This document shows, piece by piece, positions 47,821 through 58,531 of a DNA stretch of 64,000 nt. The stretch's first letter is position 1; the number at the start of each line of letters is the position of its first letter. The notes under the pieces are model-generated. The model saw only the letters and a list, made by a program, of their open reading frames with translations, ran no database searches and was not told the DNA's origin. The translations under genes were made by a program, and so were the position numbers. This DNA is from Pseudomonas fluorescens (GTDB taxonomy: Bacteria; Pseudomonadota; Gammaproteobacteria; Pseudomonadales; Pseudomonadaceae): contig NZ_VCNJ01000013.1 in assembly GCF_005938625.1 (NCBI RefSeq), positions 62,001 to 126,000 on the forward strand. The letters are read 5' to 3'.

Positions 47821-50800
47821 AAGGCTCTTTCAACCTCTCCGAATGGGCCCTCAAGCATCAGTCATTCGTCTGGTACCTGATGTTCGTCGCGTTGCTGATG
47901 GGCGTGTTCTCGTACTTCAATCTGGGCCGCGAAGAAGACCCGTCGTTCACCATCAAAACCATGGTGATCCAGACCAAATGGCCAGGCGCGACCCAGGAAG
48001 AAACCCTCGCGCAGGTCACCGACCGCATCGAGAAAAAACTCGAAGAACTCGACTCCCTCGACTACGTGAAAAGTTACACGCGCCCCGGCGAATCGACGGT
48101 GTACGTGTACCTGCGCGATACCACCAGCGCCAAGGACATCCCGGAAATCTGGTACCAGGTGCGCAAGAAGATCGACGACATTCGCGGGCAGTTCCCCAAA
48201 GGTATTCAGGGGCCCGGGTTCAACGACGAATTCGGTGATGTGTTCGGCTCGGTCTACGCCTTCACCGCCGACGGCCTGAGCATGCGCCAATTGCGCGATT
48301 ACGTAGAACAGGCGCGGGCCGAGATCCGCAATGTGCCGGGGCTGGGCAAGATCGAAATGATCGGCCAGCAGGACGAAGTGATTTATCTGAACTTCTCTAC
48401 CCGCAAACTGGCGGCGTTGGGTATCGATCAGCGTCAGGTTGTGCAGAGCCTGCAATCGCAGAACGCCGTGACCCCGGCCGGTGTGATCGAGGCCGGCCCT
48501 GAGCGGATTTCCGTGCGCACTTCGGGGCAGTTCGCCTCGGAAAAAGATCTGGCCGAGGTCAATCTCAAGCTCAACGACCGCTTCTATCGTTTGGCTGACA
48601 TCGCCGACATCACTCGCGGTTACACCGATCCGGCTACCCCGGAATTCCGCTTCGACGGCAAACCGGCCATCGGTCTGGCGATCGCCATGCAGAAGGGCGG
48701 CAACGTTCAGGCGTTCGGCAAGGCGTTGCACCAGCGCATCGATGAACTGACCGCAGACTTGCCGGTTGGCGTGGGTGTGCACACCGTGTCCGATCAGGCG
48801 GTGGTGGTGGAAGAAGCCGTGGGTGGCTTTACCAGTGCCCTGTTCGAGGCGGTGATCATCGTGCTGGTGGTCAGCTTCATCAGCCTCGGCGTGCGCGCCG
48901 GCCTGGTGGTGGCGTGCTCGATTCCACTGGTGCTGGCGATGGTGTTTGTGTTCATGGAATACAGTGGCATCACCATGCAGCGGATTTCTCTCGGCGCACT
49001 GATTATTGCCCTCGGCCTGCTGGTGGACGATGCGATGATCACCGTGGAGATGATGGTCACGCGCCTGGAGATGGGCGAGACCAAGGAGCAGGCGGCGACG
49101 TTTGCCTACACCTCGACGGCGTTCCCGATGCTCACCGGGACGCTGGTGACGGTCGCCGGTTTCGTGCCGATCGGCCTCAACGCCAGTTCCGCCGGTGAGT
49201 ACACCTACACGCTGTTTGCGGTGATTGCCGTGGCCATGATTGTGTCGTGGATTGTCGCGGTGTTCTTCGCTCCGGTGATCGGCGTGCACATTCTCAGCGC
49301 CAACGTGAAACCCCATGAAGCCGAGCCGGGCCGCGTCGGGCGTGCGTTCAATGGCGGTCTGTTGTGGGCGATGCGCAATCGCTGGTGGGCGATCGGTATC
49401 ACCGTGCTGCTGTTTGCCCTGTCGATTTTTTGCATGCGCTTTGTGCAGAACCAGTTCTTCCCGGCATCGGACCGTCCGGAAATTCTCGTCGACCTGAACC
49501 TGCCACAAAATGCCTCCATCGACGAAACACGCAAGGCCGTCGACAAGCTGGAAGAAACCCTCAAAGGCGACCCGGACATTGTGCGCTGGAGCACCTACAT
49601 CGGTCAGGGCGCGATCCGCTTCTACCTGCCCCTCGACCAGCAATTGCAAAACCCGTACTACGCACAACTGGTGATCGTCAGCAAAGACTTCGAGGCCCGT
49701 GAGGCACTGAGTCAGCGTCTGCGCGAGCGCTTGCACAAGGACTTCGTCGGCATCGGCAGTTACGTCCAGGCGCTGGAAATGGGCCCGCCGGTCGGGCGTC
49801 CGATCCAGTACCGGGTCAGCGGCAAGGACATCGATCAAGTGCGCAAACACGCCATCGACCTCGCGACCGAGCTGGACAAGAACCCGCACATCGGCGAGAT
49901 CATTTACGACTGGAACGAGCCGGGCAAAGTCCTGCGCATCGACATCGCCCAGGACAAGGCGCGGCAGCTCGGGTTGTCCTCCGAAGACGTTGCGAACCTG
50001 ATGAACAGTATCGTCAGCGGCGCGCCTCTGACCCAGGTCAACGACGACATCTACCTGATCAATGTGGTCGGCCGGGCGGTGAATTCGGAGCGTGGTACGC
50101 CGGAAACCCTGCAGAATCTGCAGATCGTTACGCCCAACGGCACATCGATACCGTTATTGGCGTTCGCCACTGTGCGCTATGAGCTGGAACAGCCGCTGGT
50201 GTGGCGTCGCGACCGCTTGCCGACTATCACCATCAAGGCCTCGGTGCGCGACGAGATCCAGCCGACCGATCTGGTGAAAATCCTCAAGCCATCGATTGAT
50301 GCTTTCGCCGAGAAACTGCCGGTCGGCTACAAAGTCGCCACTGGCGGTACGGTCGAGGAAAGTGGCAAGGCGCAGGGGCCGATTGCCAAGGTCTTGCCGT
50401 TGATGCTGTTTTTGATGGCAACCTTCCTGATGATCCAGTTGCACAGCGTGCAGAAGATGTTCCTCGTCGCGAGTGTCGCGCCGCTGGGGCTGATCGGCGT
50501 GGTGCTGGCGCTGGTGCCGACCGGCACGCCGATGGGCTTTGTGGCGATTCTGGGGATTCTCGCGCTGATCGGCATCATCATCCGTAACTCGGTGATTCTG
50601 GTGACGCAGATCGATGAGTTCGAGAAGAAAGGCTATGCGCCGTGGGATGCGGTGGTCGAGGCGACCGAGCATCGACGTCGGCCGATCCTGCTGACCGCTG
50701 CGGCGGCCAGTATGGGCATGATCCCCATCGCCCGCGAAGTGTTCTGGGGCCCGATGGCGTACGCGATGATTGGCGGGATCGTGGTGGCGACGTTGCTGAC

Positions 50801-50870
50801 GCTGCTGTTCCTGCCGGCGCTGTATGTGGCCTGGTACAAGATTCGCGAACCGCAAAAGGATGCCGCTTAA
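47817..50870 (+). CDS. triC: RND efflux transporter, TriC-like
   Basis: A 1017-residue inner-membrane proton antiporter with twelve predicted helices and two large periplasmic loops. The transport-helix segment LGLLVDDAMITVEMMVTRLE carries the paired Asp of the proton relay, and GIIIRNSVILVTQIDEFEKKG matches the second relay half. It exports hydrophobic or amphiphilic compounds through an outer-membrane channel, which is absent from this window and must be encoded elsewhere, as for TriABC-OpmH. Homologous heavy-metal pumps differ in these motifs. Confidence 0.92.
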   Translation: MKGSFNLSEWALKHQSFVWYLMFVALLMGVFSYFNLGREEDPSFTIKTMVIQTKWPGATQEETLAQVTDRIEKKLEELDSLDYVKSYTRPGESTVYVYLRDTTSAKDIPEIWYQVRKKIDDIRGQFPKGIQGPGFNDEFGDVFGSVYAFTADGLSMRQLRDYVEQARAEIRNVPGLGKIEMIGQQDEVIYLNFSTRKLAALGIDQRQVVQSLQSQNAVTPAGVIEAGPERISVRTSGQFASEKDLAEVNLKLNDRFYRLADIADITRGYTDPATPEFRFDGKPAIGLAIAMQKGGNVQAFGKALHQRIDELTADLPVGVGVHTVSDQAVVVEEAVGGFTSALFEAVIIVLVVSFISLGVRAGLVVACSIPLVLAMVFVFMEYSGITMQRISLGALIIALGLLVDDAMITVEMMVTRLEMGETKEQAATFAYTSTAFPMLTGTLVTVAGFVPIGLNASSAGEYTYTLFAVIAVAMIVSWIVAVFFAPVIGVHILSANVKPHEAEPGRVGRAFNGGLLWAMRNRWWAIGITVLLFALSIFCMRFVQNQFFPASDRPEILVDLNLPQNASIDETRKAVDKLEETLKGDPDIVRWSTYIGQGAIRFYLPLDQQLQNPYYAQLVIVSKDFEAREALSQRLRERLHKDFVGIGSYVQALEMGPPVGRPIQYRVSGKDIDQVRKHAIDLATELDKNPHIGEIIYDWNEPGKVLRIDIAQDKARQLGLSSEDVANLMNSIVSGAPLTQVNDDIYLINVVGRAVNSERGTPETLQNLQIVTPNGTSIPLLAFATVRYELEQPLVWRRDRLPTITIKASVRDEIQPTDLVKILKPSIDAFAEKLPVGYKVATGGTVEESGKAQGPIAKVLPLMLFLMATFLMIQLHSVQKMFLVASVAPLGLIGVVLALVPTGTPMGFVAILGILALIGIIIRNSVILVTQIDEFEKKGYAPWDAVVEATEHRRRPILLTAAAASMGMIPIAREVFWGPMAYAMIGGIVVATLLTLLFLPALYVAWYKIREPQKDAA

Positions 50871-50915
50871 AAGCGAATGCTGCGCACTCTATTCGCGAGC
50901 AGGCGTCAGAACTGG

Positions 50916-51545
50916 CTATGCAGATTTACGCCAGACACTCGCCAACCAGGGCTGCTGCTCTCGCGGCAGCCCTGCCGGGCGGTAGTAATGCTCCAACTCG
51001 ACAAACCCCGCCTCCGTCAACAACTCTTGCCACGCCGCCAGATCGTGATACGAGCCATAGCGCGGCCCGTTCCAGCCCTCACGGTTATCCCCGCGCGGAT
51101 TCGAGCTGAAGAGCACACCACCGGGCTTCAGCGCGCCATGTAATTGCTTGAGCACCCGCGGCAACTCCTGCAACGGCACATGAAACAACACCGCATTGGC
51201 GAAGATGCCGTCGAAGCGTTCAGCCGGCAGATCCAGCTTCAGAAAGTCCTGCTGCAGCACCTCGCAACCACTGTCCTCACGGGCCATTCGCGCAAACTCT
51301 GGCGAACCGTCGAGGCCGACGGCGATGTGACCCATGCGCGTAAACGTCTGCAAATCCCGGCCCGGGCCGCAGCCGAAATCCAGAATCGTGAGGGGCGCTG
51401 AACCGTGAATATGCCGCAGCAAGGCATCGATGTTCTGGCTGACATCGTGGTCGCGAGTGCCTTCACGGAAGTCTTCAGCCACCGAGTTGTAGTGGCCGAG
51501 GGTGGTGGCGGTGATCTGTTCGAGGTCGGTGGGGGTTTGCTTCAT
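50916..51545 (-). CDS. Class I SAM-dependent methyltransferase
   Basis: A 209-residue enzyme. Motif I is LTILDFGCGPGRDLQTF, followed by the acidic VGLDGSPEF, QQDFLKLDLPAERFDGIFAN and LHGALKPGGVLFSSNPRG. It is a single-domain Rossmann methyltransferase of the Methyltransf_11 type. The start ATG (MKQTPTDLE) omits a longer frame that runs into a REP element. Substrate cannot be determined. It is convergent with triC by 45 bases. Confidence 0.85.
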   Translation of the reverse strand: MKQTPTDLEQITATTLGHYNSVAEDFREGTRDHDVSQNIDALLRHIHGSAPLTILDFGCGPGRDLQTFTRMGHIAVGLDGSPEFARMAREDSGCEVLQQDFLKLDLPAERFDGIFANAVLFHVPLQELPRVLKQLHGALKPGGVLFSSNPRGDNREGWNGPRYGSYHDLAAWQELLTEAGFVELEHYYRPAGLPREQQPWLASVWRKSA

Positions 51546-51616
51546 GGTCGAGGGCTGCGCGGGCAAAGGAGATTTGCCGAATATACGCCATCGGGTTTGG
51601 GGCTGCTGCGCAGCCA

Positions 51617-51685
51617 TTCGCGAGCAGGCTCGCTCCCACAGAGGATCGCGTTCCAAATGTGGGAGCGAGCCTGCTCGCGAAAGCG
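51617..51685. repeat. REP pair, outward-facing arms
   Basis: TTCGCGAGCAGGCTCGCTCCCACA followed by its inverse. It matches the 17811 copy and lies between metI and the methyltransferase gene. Confidence 0.9.
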
Positions 51686-51717
51686 TCTTCGAAGACGCTG
51701 CATGACTTCGTCCAGAC

Positions 51718-52362
51718 TCAGCGCTTGTTCAACCCCCGCGCCAACCGATCCCCACCCAACTGAATTACCGCCACCAACGCCACCAGCAGCACAATCACCG
51801 TCAGCATGATCTGGCTGTCAAACCGCTGATAGCCGTAGCGATAAGCGATGTCGCCCAACCCGCCAGCGCCAATGGCTCCAGCCATGGCCGACGAGTTGAT
51901 CATCGTCACCAGCGTGATGGTGAAACCACCGACAATTCCGGGCAGCGCTTCTGGCAACAGCACATGCCAGACGATGTGCCAGCGTCGGCAACCCATCGCT
52001 TGCGCGGCCTCGATCAGACCATGATCAACCTCACGCAGACTCACTTCGGCAATCCGCGCAAAGAACGGTGTTGCCGCAATCGTCAGCGGCACAACCGCAG
52101 CCCAGACACCGTAGGTGGTGCCGACAATCAACCGGGTAAACGGAATCAGCGCGACCATCAGAATCAGAAACGGGATCGATCGAAACAGGTTAACGAAGGC
52201 ACCCAACGCACGGTTCAACACCGGTGCTTCGTAGATCCCACCCTTGTCGCTGGTGACCAGAATCACCGCCATGGGAATCCCCACCAGCAACGCGATCAGC
52301 GACGACACGCCGACCATCAGGAACGTGTCGATAAAACCCTGCAACAAGCGATCAAACCACAT
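51718..52362 (-). CDS. metI: MetI-type ABC permease
   Basis: A 214-residue permease of the methionine importer family with five to six helices. [27 protein letters not shown] and [24 protein letters not shown] are typical MetI motifs, and [28 protein letters not shown] is family-specific. The start overlaps the end of metN by eleven bases. It transports D/L-methionine or other sulfur compounds. It is the last gene of the metQ-metN-metI set. Confidence 0.93.
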   Translation of the reverse strand: MWFDRLLQGFIDTFLMVGVSSLIALLVGIPMAVILVTSDKGGIYEAPVLNRALGAFVNLFRSIPFLILMVALIPFTRLIVGTTYGVWAAVVPLTIAATPFFARIAEVSLREVDHGLIEAAQAMGCRRWHIVWHVLLPEALPGIVGGFTITLVTMINSSAMAGAIGAGGLGDIAYRYGYQRFDSQIMLTVIVLLVALVAVIQLGGDRLARGLNKR

Positions 52363-53473
52363 AACCCAACACCTCCACTCGTTGCGCCCATTGCGCGGCG
52401 CGCTCGCGCAATTGCTCGGCGCTGAACGATGAGCCGCTGACGGCCAACAGCAGTTGCCCCAGCGCATGCCCCTGAATCCGTTCGACGCCGCCCTGCAGCA
52501 GCTTCACCCGGCCACCGAGGGCTGTAAAAAGTGCCGCCAGATCCGGTTCATCGCTGGCGCTGCCGGTGAACTGCAAGCGCAACACCACTGCGGCGTTGGA
52601 GGAGGGCGGCTGCGTCTGCAAACGGCTCTGCAATTCTTCTGGCAGCGCGTGTTGCAGCGGCGCGAGCAAGGTCTGGCTGACCTCGTGCTGCGGATTGCCG
52701 AACACTTCCCACACTGGGCCTTGTTCGACGATGCAGCCGTGCTCCAGCACGACGACGCGGTCGCAGATTTCGCGGATCACGGCCATCTCGTGAGTGATCA
52801 GGACGATGGTCAGGCCCAGGCGTTTGTTGATCTCGCGCAGCAGGCCGAGGATCGACTGCGTGGTCTCCGGGTCGAGCGCCGAAGTGGCCTCGTCGCAGAG
52901 CAAAATATCCGGGTCATGCACCAGCGCACGGGCGATGCCCACACGCTGTTTCTGCCCACCGGAAAGCTGCGCCGGATAAGCCTTGTGCTTTTCTTGCAGG
53001 CCAACCAGTTCGAGCAGTTCGCGCACCTTTTTTTCTCGTTGCTCTTTCGGCACGCCCGCGACTTTCAGCGGCAGTTCGACGTTCTGCCAAACGGTCTTGG
53101 CCGACATCAGATTGAAGTGCTGAAAGATCATGCCGATGCGCCGGCGCAGGGCGACAAGACGGTCTTCATCGAACTCGCCGATGTCGACCTGATCGATCAG
53201 CACTCGCCCCGAGGTCGGTTGTTCCAGGCGATTGATCGTACGGATCAGCGATGACTTGCCGGCGCCGCTGCGGCCGATGATGCCGAACACTTCGCCGCGC
53301 TGAATCGCCAGATCGATGCCCTGCAACGCCGCGACCGGGCCTTGCCGGCCGTTGTAGGTTTTACCCAGGCCGATGAAACGTACGTGGGCGCGATTTAACT
53401 CGGGGTGCAGCTCGGTTTTTTCAGCATTGTGGGGCTCTGGAATCTCCAGTCGCCGTTGGATCGCGGCCGTCAT
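52352..53473 (-). CDS. metN: MetN-type ABC ATPase
   Basis: A 373-residue ATPase. Walker [10 protein letters not shown], signature [15 protein letters not shown], Walker [13 protein letters not shown] and switch His in [19 protein letters not shown] are all clear. A C-terminal NIL-type regulatory domain (about 290-370) binds methionine in MetN and gives feedback inhibition. The start ATG lies two bases after the metQ stop, behind GGGAAAG; an upstream in-frame GTG or ATG is less likely. Confidence 0.93.
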   Translation of the reverse strand: MTAAIQRRLEIPEPHNAEKTELHPELNRAHVRFIGLGKTYNGRQGPVAALQGIDLAIQRGEVFGIIGRSGAGKSSLIRTINRLEQPTSGRVLIDQVDIGEFDEDRLVALRRRIGMIFQHFNLMSAKTVWQNVELPLKVAGVPKEQREKKVRELLELVGLQEKHKAYPAQLSGGQKQRVGIARALVHDPDILLCDEATSALDPETTQSILGLLREINKRLGLTIVLITHEMAVIREICDRVVVLEHGCIVEQGPVWEVFGNPQHEVSQTLLAPLQHALPEELQSRLQTQPPSSNAAVVLRLQFTGSASDEPDLAALFTALGGRVKLLQGGVERIQGHALGQLLLAVSGSSFSAEQLRERAAQWAQRVEVLGYVV

Positions 53474-53475
53474 GC

Positions 53476-54285
53476 TCAGCTTTCCCAACCGGCTTGATAC
53501 AGCTTGCCGTGGGCTTTATCCAGCGCCGCGCGAACGACCGGCGAATGCTGGTAGATGTCGACGAACTTGATCAGGCGCGGATCGGTTTTGCTCTTCGGCT
53601 GGATGACGAACTGAATCACGTATTCCTTGTGGTCGAGACCGTCGAACAGCAGCGCCGAACCGGCATCGAAAGTCTTCGCTAAACGAATGTAGGCCGGGTA
53701 GCCCTGCACCAGATCGGCGTCGTCATAAGCGCGCACCAGTTGCACCGCTTCGACTTGCAGGATTTTGATTTTCTTCGGGTTGGCGACGATGTCGTCTTCG
53801 GTGGCTTTGTAGCCGACGCCCGGTTTCAGGGTGATCAAACCGGCCTTGGCCAGCAGCTGCAAACCGCGACCGCTATTGATCGGATCGTTGGCGATGGCGA
53901 CGCTGGCGCCTTCTGGCAGCTCATCGAAGCTTTTGTATTTTTTCGAGTAGAGACCGACGTTGTTGATGATCCCCGGGGCGAATGGCACCAGGTCAAAACC
54001 GGCGGCGGCTTTAGCGTTTTCCAGGAACGGGATGTGCTGGAAGTAGTTCACATCGATGTCGCCGGCGGCGAGGCTGACGTTCGGTGCGATCCAGTCGGTA
54101 AATTCCACCAGTTCGACTTTCAGGCCTTGTTTGGAGGCTTCTTCTACAGCGGCTTCCAGCGGGATGGCGAAGGCTGCGGTGGTGCCGATTTTCAGCGGAG
54201 CGTCGGCGGCGAAAACGGCCGAGCTGAACAGGCCGAGGGCCAGGGCCAGTGCTTTGACTGGGTGGGACAGGCGTTTCTTGGTCAT
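53476..54285 (-). CDS. metQ: MetQ-type substrate-binding protein
   Basis: A 269-residue MetQ/NlpA protein. The signal peptide ends near SAVFAADAP without a lipobox. Features include [27 protein letters not shown] and [24 protein letters not shown]. It is only distantly like the orphan at 39691. Its gene lies in line after the flavin monooxygenase gene, across a 106-base repeat. The grouping with sulfone or sulfonate oxidising genes suggests it may bind a sulfur source other than methionine. Confidence 0.9.
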   Translation of the reverse strand: MTKKRLSHPVKALALALGLFSSAVFAADAPLKIGTTAAFAIPLEAAVEEASKQGLKVELVEFTDWIAPNVSLAAGDIDVNYFQHIPFLENAKAAAGFDLVPFAPGIINNVGLYSKKYKSFDELPEGASVAIANDPINSGRGLQLLAKAGLITLKPGVGYKATEDDIVANPKKIKILQVEAVQLVRAYDDADLVQGYPAYIRLAKTFDAGSALLFDGLDHKEYVIQFVIQPKSKTDPRLIKFVDIYQHSPVVRAALDKAHGKLYQAGWES

Positions 54286-54330
54286 GATGGTTTTTCCAGT
54301 CAGTGCATTAATTTTGTGGTGTCGGGTACA

Positions 54331-54437
54331 GATCGTTCCCACGCTCTGCGTGGGAATGCCTCTATGGACGCTCTGCGTCCGCTGTTGGGACGCGGAGCGT
54401 CCCGGGCTGCATTCCCACGCAGAGCGTGGGAACGATC
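54331..54437. repeat. CCCACGC..GCGTGGG interspersed repeat
   Basis: A 107-base copy between the monooxygenase gene and metQ, both on the minus strand. It could modulate or end transcription between the two halves of the cluster. Confidence 0.92.
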
Positions 54438-54448
54438 TGTACAAAGAG

Positions 54449-55807
54449 TTATTGGCGATAGTGGGAGCCGGTGTGTTGCTCGGGTAGCTGCGCCTCTCCG
54501 TGAAACAGCTTCTCGCGCAAGCTGCCGTTGTCGTACGCGGTCTTGTACGACCCGCGCCGCTGCAACTCGGGAATCACCAGCTCAATGAAATCGACGTAAC
54601 TTTCCGGCGTAACAATCCGGGTCAGGTTGAAACCATCGAGGCCGGTTTCGGCGATCCAAGATTCCAGCTCATCCGCGACCTGCTCAGGCGAGCCGACCAC
54701 GGTGATGTAGCGGCCACCGAGGGCGTGCTGATCGAGCAATTTGCGCCGGGTCCAGTCGTTGTTCTGCAGGTTTTTGGTGGCCGACTGAATCGCGTTGCTC
54801 TTCACGTACTGGATCGGTTCATCGATCTCGTATTGGGAAAAGTCGATGCCGGTGGAGGCCGAGAAGTGCGCTACACCGGCCTCGGCGCTGGCGTAACTCA
54901 GGTACTCGGCGTGTTTGGCCCATGCCGCCTCTTCGGTCGCGCCGACGATCACATTCAGGCCCATGAACACCTTGATGTCCTCAGGATTACGCCCCGCTTC
55001 AACAGCGCTGGCGCGGACCTTGTCGACCTGAACTTTGGTCGACGGTTTGTTCTGACCGCTGATGAATACGCACTCGGCGTGACGCCCGGCAAACAACAAA
55101 CCGCGATCGGAACTGCCCGCCTGGAACAGCACTGGCGTGCGCTGTGGCGACGGTTCGCAGAGGTGATAACCCTCGACCTGATAGAACTCGCCCTTGTGCT
55201 CGACCTTGTGCACTTTCTCCGGGTTGGCGTAGATCCGTTGCTCGCGGTCGTTGAGCACCGCGCCGTTTTCCCAGCTGCCTTCCCAGAGTTTGTAGAGCAC
55301 TTCCAGGTACTCGTCGGCCTGATCGTAGCGACGGTCATGTTCGACCTGTTCGCTGAGGCCCATGGCTTTCGCGGCGCTGTCGAGATAACCGGTGACGATG
55401 TTCCAGCCAACACGACCACGGCTCAAATGATCGAGCGTCGACATGCGTCGGGCGAACAGATACGGCGGCTCATAAGTGAGATTTGCGGTCAGACCGAAAC
55501 CGAGATTTTTGGTCACGGCAGCCATGGCTGAAACCAGCAGCAGCGGATCGTTGACCGGCAGCTGGATCGACTCTTTCAGCGGCACGTCGACCGAGTTCTG
55601 GTAGACGTCGTACACACCGACGATGTCGGCGATGAACAAGCCGTCGAACAGCCCGCGCTCCAGCAATTGCGCCAGTTCGGTCCAGTATTCGATTGTGTTG
55701 TAGCGCGTCGAGGTGTCACGCGGATGCGTCCACAGGCCATGGTTGATGTGTCCGATGCAGTTCATGTTGAACGCGTTGAGCAGGATCTTCTTTTTCGCCG
55801 CGCTCAT
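54449..55807 (-). CDS. FMN-dependent monooxygenase, NtaA/SnaA/DszA (SfnA/DmoA) type
   Basis: A 452-residue luciferase-like flavin monooxygenase. The motifs GHINHGLWTHPRD, DPLLLVSAMAAVTKNLGFGLTANLTYEPPYLFARRMSTLDHLSRGRVGWNIVTGYL are characteristic. It uses reduced FMN from a separate reductase, which is not in this window. Relatives cleave sulfones, dimethyl sulfide or nitrilotriacetate. Next to two SfnB-like genes and metQNI, a role in organosulfur oxidation is strongly suggested. Its start overlaps the sfnB stop. Confidence 0.9.
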   Translation of the reverse strand: MSAAKKKILLNAFNMNCIGHINHGLWTHPRDTSTRYNTIEYWTELAQLLERGLFDGLFIADIVGVYDVYQNSVDVPLKESIQLPVNDPLLLVSAMAAVTKNLGFGLTANLTYEPPYLFARRMSTLDHLSRGRVGWNIVTGYLDSAAKAMGLSEQVEHDRRYDQADEYLEVLYKLWEGSWENGAVLNDREQRIYANPEKVHKVEHKGEFYQVEGYHLCEPSPQRTPVLFQAGSSDRGLLFAGRHAECVFISGQNKPSTKVQVDKVRASAVEAGRNPEDIKVFMGLNVIVGATEEAAWAKHAEYLSYASAEAGVAHFSASTGIDFSQYEIDEPIQYVKSNAIQSATKNLQNNDWTRRKLLDQHALGGRYITVVGSPEQVADELESWIAETGLDGFNLTRIVTPESYVDFIELVIPELQRRGSYKTAYDNGSLREKLFHGEAQLPEQHTGSHYRQ

Positions 55808-57000
55808 CAGATCGTTCCTCGCAACGGAGGGTTTTTATCGTTGAGGTAGTAGTTGCCCACCGCGTGATATTTCCAGCGCACCGGGTCGTGCAGGGTGTGC
55901 ACGCGGGCGTTGCGCCAGTGGCGGTCGAGGCCGTGTTCGATCAGGGTTGCCTGACTTCCGGCCAGTTCGAACAGGGTGCTGCCGGCGGCCAAAGAGATTT
56001 CAGTGCTGATCGCCCGTGCTTCGGCGACGGCAATCGAGGCCGCCGCAACCGTGTCAGCGTTGGTTTCAGCCTGCGCGGCATCAAGGAATTCGCCAGCACG
56101 TTCAAGCAAGGCTTCGGTCGCGTGCAGGCGAATGCTCAAGTGGCCGAAGCTTTTAAGCGTCAGCGGGTCTTCGGTGGCTTTGTCGTTGCCGGAATCGATC
56201 CATGGGCGGGTCTTGCTGCGCACGAAGTGCAGCGCGTCTTCGTAAGCGGCGCGGGCGATGCCGGTGTCGATGGCGGCGTGAAGGATTTGTGCCAACGGGC
56301 CGACCGTGGTTGGGCGTTCGAAAGCGCTTTGAAACGGCAGCACGTCTTCGGCGGCAACGAATACATCTTCGAATACCACCGAACCGCTACCGGTGGTGCG
56401 CTGGCCAAAGCCGCTCCAGTCGTCGATCACCGTCAGGCCTTTGCTGTCACGCGGGACGAAAGCCAATTGCTGTACGCCGTTTTCATCCACCACAGAAGTC
56501 GGAATGCGCTGAGCGTAAATCGCCCCGGTCGCGTAGAACTTGCGACCGTTGATGCGATAACCGTCACCTTCGGGCTTGAGGCTGGTGACGCGGTCGTGGG
56601 CCGTTTTGGTGCCCAGTTCTGCCAAGGCATTGCCGAAGCGTTGGCCGGCGAGAACCTCGGCGTACAGCCGTTGTTTTTGTGCGTGGCTGCCGTTCACCCG
56701 CAGCACTTCCAGTGCGTAAAAATGGTTCTGCGGAATCTGTCCGAGCGAGCCGTCAGCCTGAGCGATCAGGGCAATGACTTGGGCCAGAGTTACGTTGGAT
56801 ACGCCAGCGCCGCCGTATTCCTTGGGCACGCTGATGCCCCATAGACCGGAGCGGGAAAATACATCGAGTTCCGGCAGTGGCAAGCGACGTTCACGGTCGC
56901 GCAGGGCGCTGTCGCGTTTGAAGTCTTCGGCCAGGTCGCTGGCGACGATCAGGGCTTGCTCATCGCTGGTGATGACCGCGACGTGATGGGAAAAAGTCAT
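55807..57000 (-). CDS. sfnB: SfnB-family sulfur acquisition oxidoreductase, copy 2
   Basis: A 397-residue acyl-CoA dehydrogenase-fold flavoprotein of the SfnB/DszC type. RSGLWGISVPKEYGGAGVSNVTLAQV, NALAELGTKTAHDR and VIDDWSGFGQRTTGSGSVVFEDVFV mark the family. Such proteins act as flavin-dependent monooxygenases in sulfone/sulfonate use. Its stop overlaps the monooxygenase start by one to four bases. It is a diverged paralogue of the gene at 57024; the C-terminal RHWRNARVHTLHDPVRWKYHAVGNYYLN is nearly identical. Confidence 0.9.
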   Translation of the reverse strand: MTFSHHVAVITSDEQALIVASDLAEDFKRDSALRDRERRLPLPELDVFSRSGLWGISVPKEYGGAGVSNVTLAQVIALIAQADGSLGQIPQNHFYALEVLRVNGSHAQKQRLYAEVLAGQRFGNALAELGTKTAHDRVTSLKPEGDGYRINGRKFYATGAIYAQRIPTSVVDENGVQQLAFVPRDSKGLTVIDDWSGFGQRTTGSGSVVFEDVFVAAEDVLPFQSAFERPTTVGPLAQILHAAIDTGIARAAYEDALHFVRSKTRPWIDSGNDKATEDPLTLKSFGHLSIRLHATEALLERAGEFLDAAQAETNADTVAAASIAVAEARAISTEISLAAGSTLFELAGSQATLIEHGLDRHWRNARVHTLHDPVRWKYHAVGNYYLNDKNPPLRGTI

Positions 57001-57023
57001 AGGTTTCTCCAGATGTCTGGTCG

Positions 57024-58264
<1,241 letters not shown>

Positions 58265-58265
<1 letters not shown>

Positions 58266-58333
58266 CAGTGCCGCTCCTTGGCTGCACGCAATGCCCTGGC
58301 GATCTGCACTGGGGTGATTGTGTTCCGGACCAT
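58265..58333 (-). CDS. Putative 22-residue leader peptide before sfnB
   Basis: A short ORF starting MVRNTITPVQ and ending in AKERH. It has its own GAGGTAGG ribosome site and its TGA overlaps the sfnB ATG. This arrangement suggests translational coupling. The peptide is a basic amphipathic helix. Together with the terminator-like hairpin just upstream it could belong to an attenuation-type control. No known leader family was recognised. Confidence 0.5.
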
Positions 58334-58354
58334 ACTACCTACCTCACATCTCAT

Positions 58355-58377
58355 GAAAAACGCCGCAAAGTGCGGCG
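58355..58377 (-). terminator. Terminator-like hairpin in the sfnB leader
   Basis: On the minus strand CGCCGCA and TGCGGCG form a perfect seven-base stem with a three-base loop followed by five T. It lies 22 bases before the leader ORF start. A separate hairpin already follows the upstream gene at 58495-58520, so this one may regulate read-through into sfnB. Confidence 0.6.
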
Positions 58378-58494
58378 AATGAAAGAATGTCCGGTGGTCC
58401 GGTTCATATACCCTAAGCGTGTATAAATATTAAATAAACTAACTTTTAGGAATATGTATAGAAGGGGTGATGGTCGGGTTGGTTAAGAGTTTCA

Positions 58495-58520
58495 AGTGAG
58501 GGGGCCCACCCCCCTTCACC
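58495..58520 (-). terminator. Hairpin after the 254-residue gene
   Basis: GTGAGGGGG and CCCCCTTCAC arms around a short loop, twelve bases after the gene's stop. There is no long T-run; likely a weak terminator. Confidence 0.55.
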
Positions 58521-58531
58521 AGCAAGGCGCA

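Noticed and set aside
47862..49889. 675-codon minus-strand frame opposite triC
   Set aside because: His/Arg/Asp-rich shadow of the RND gene; no start context or known domain.
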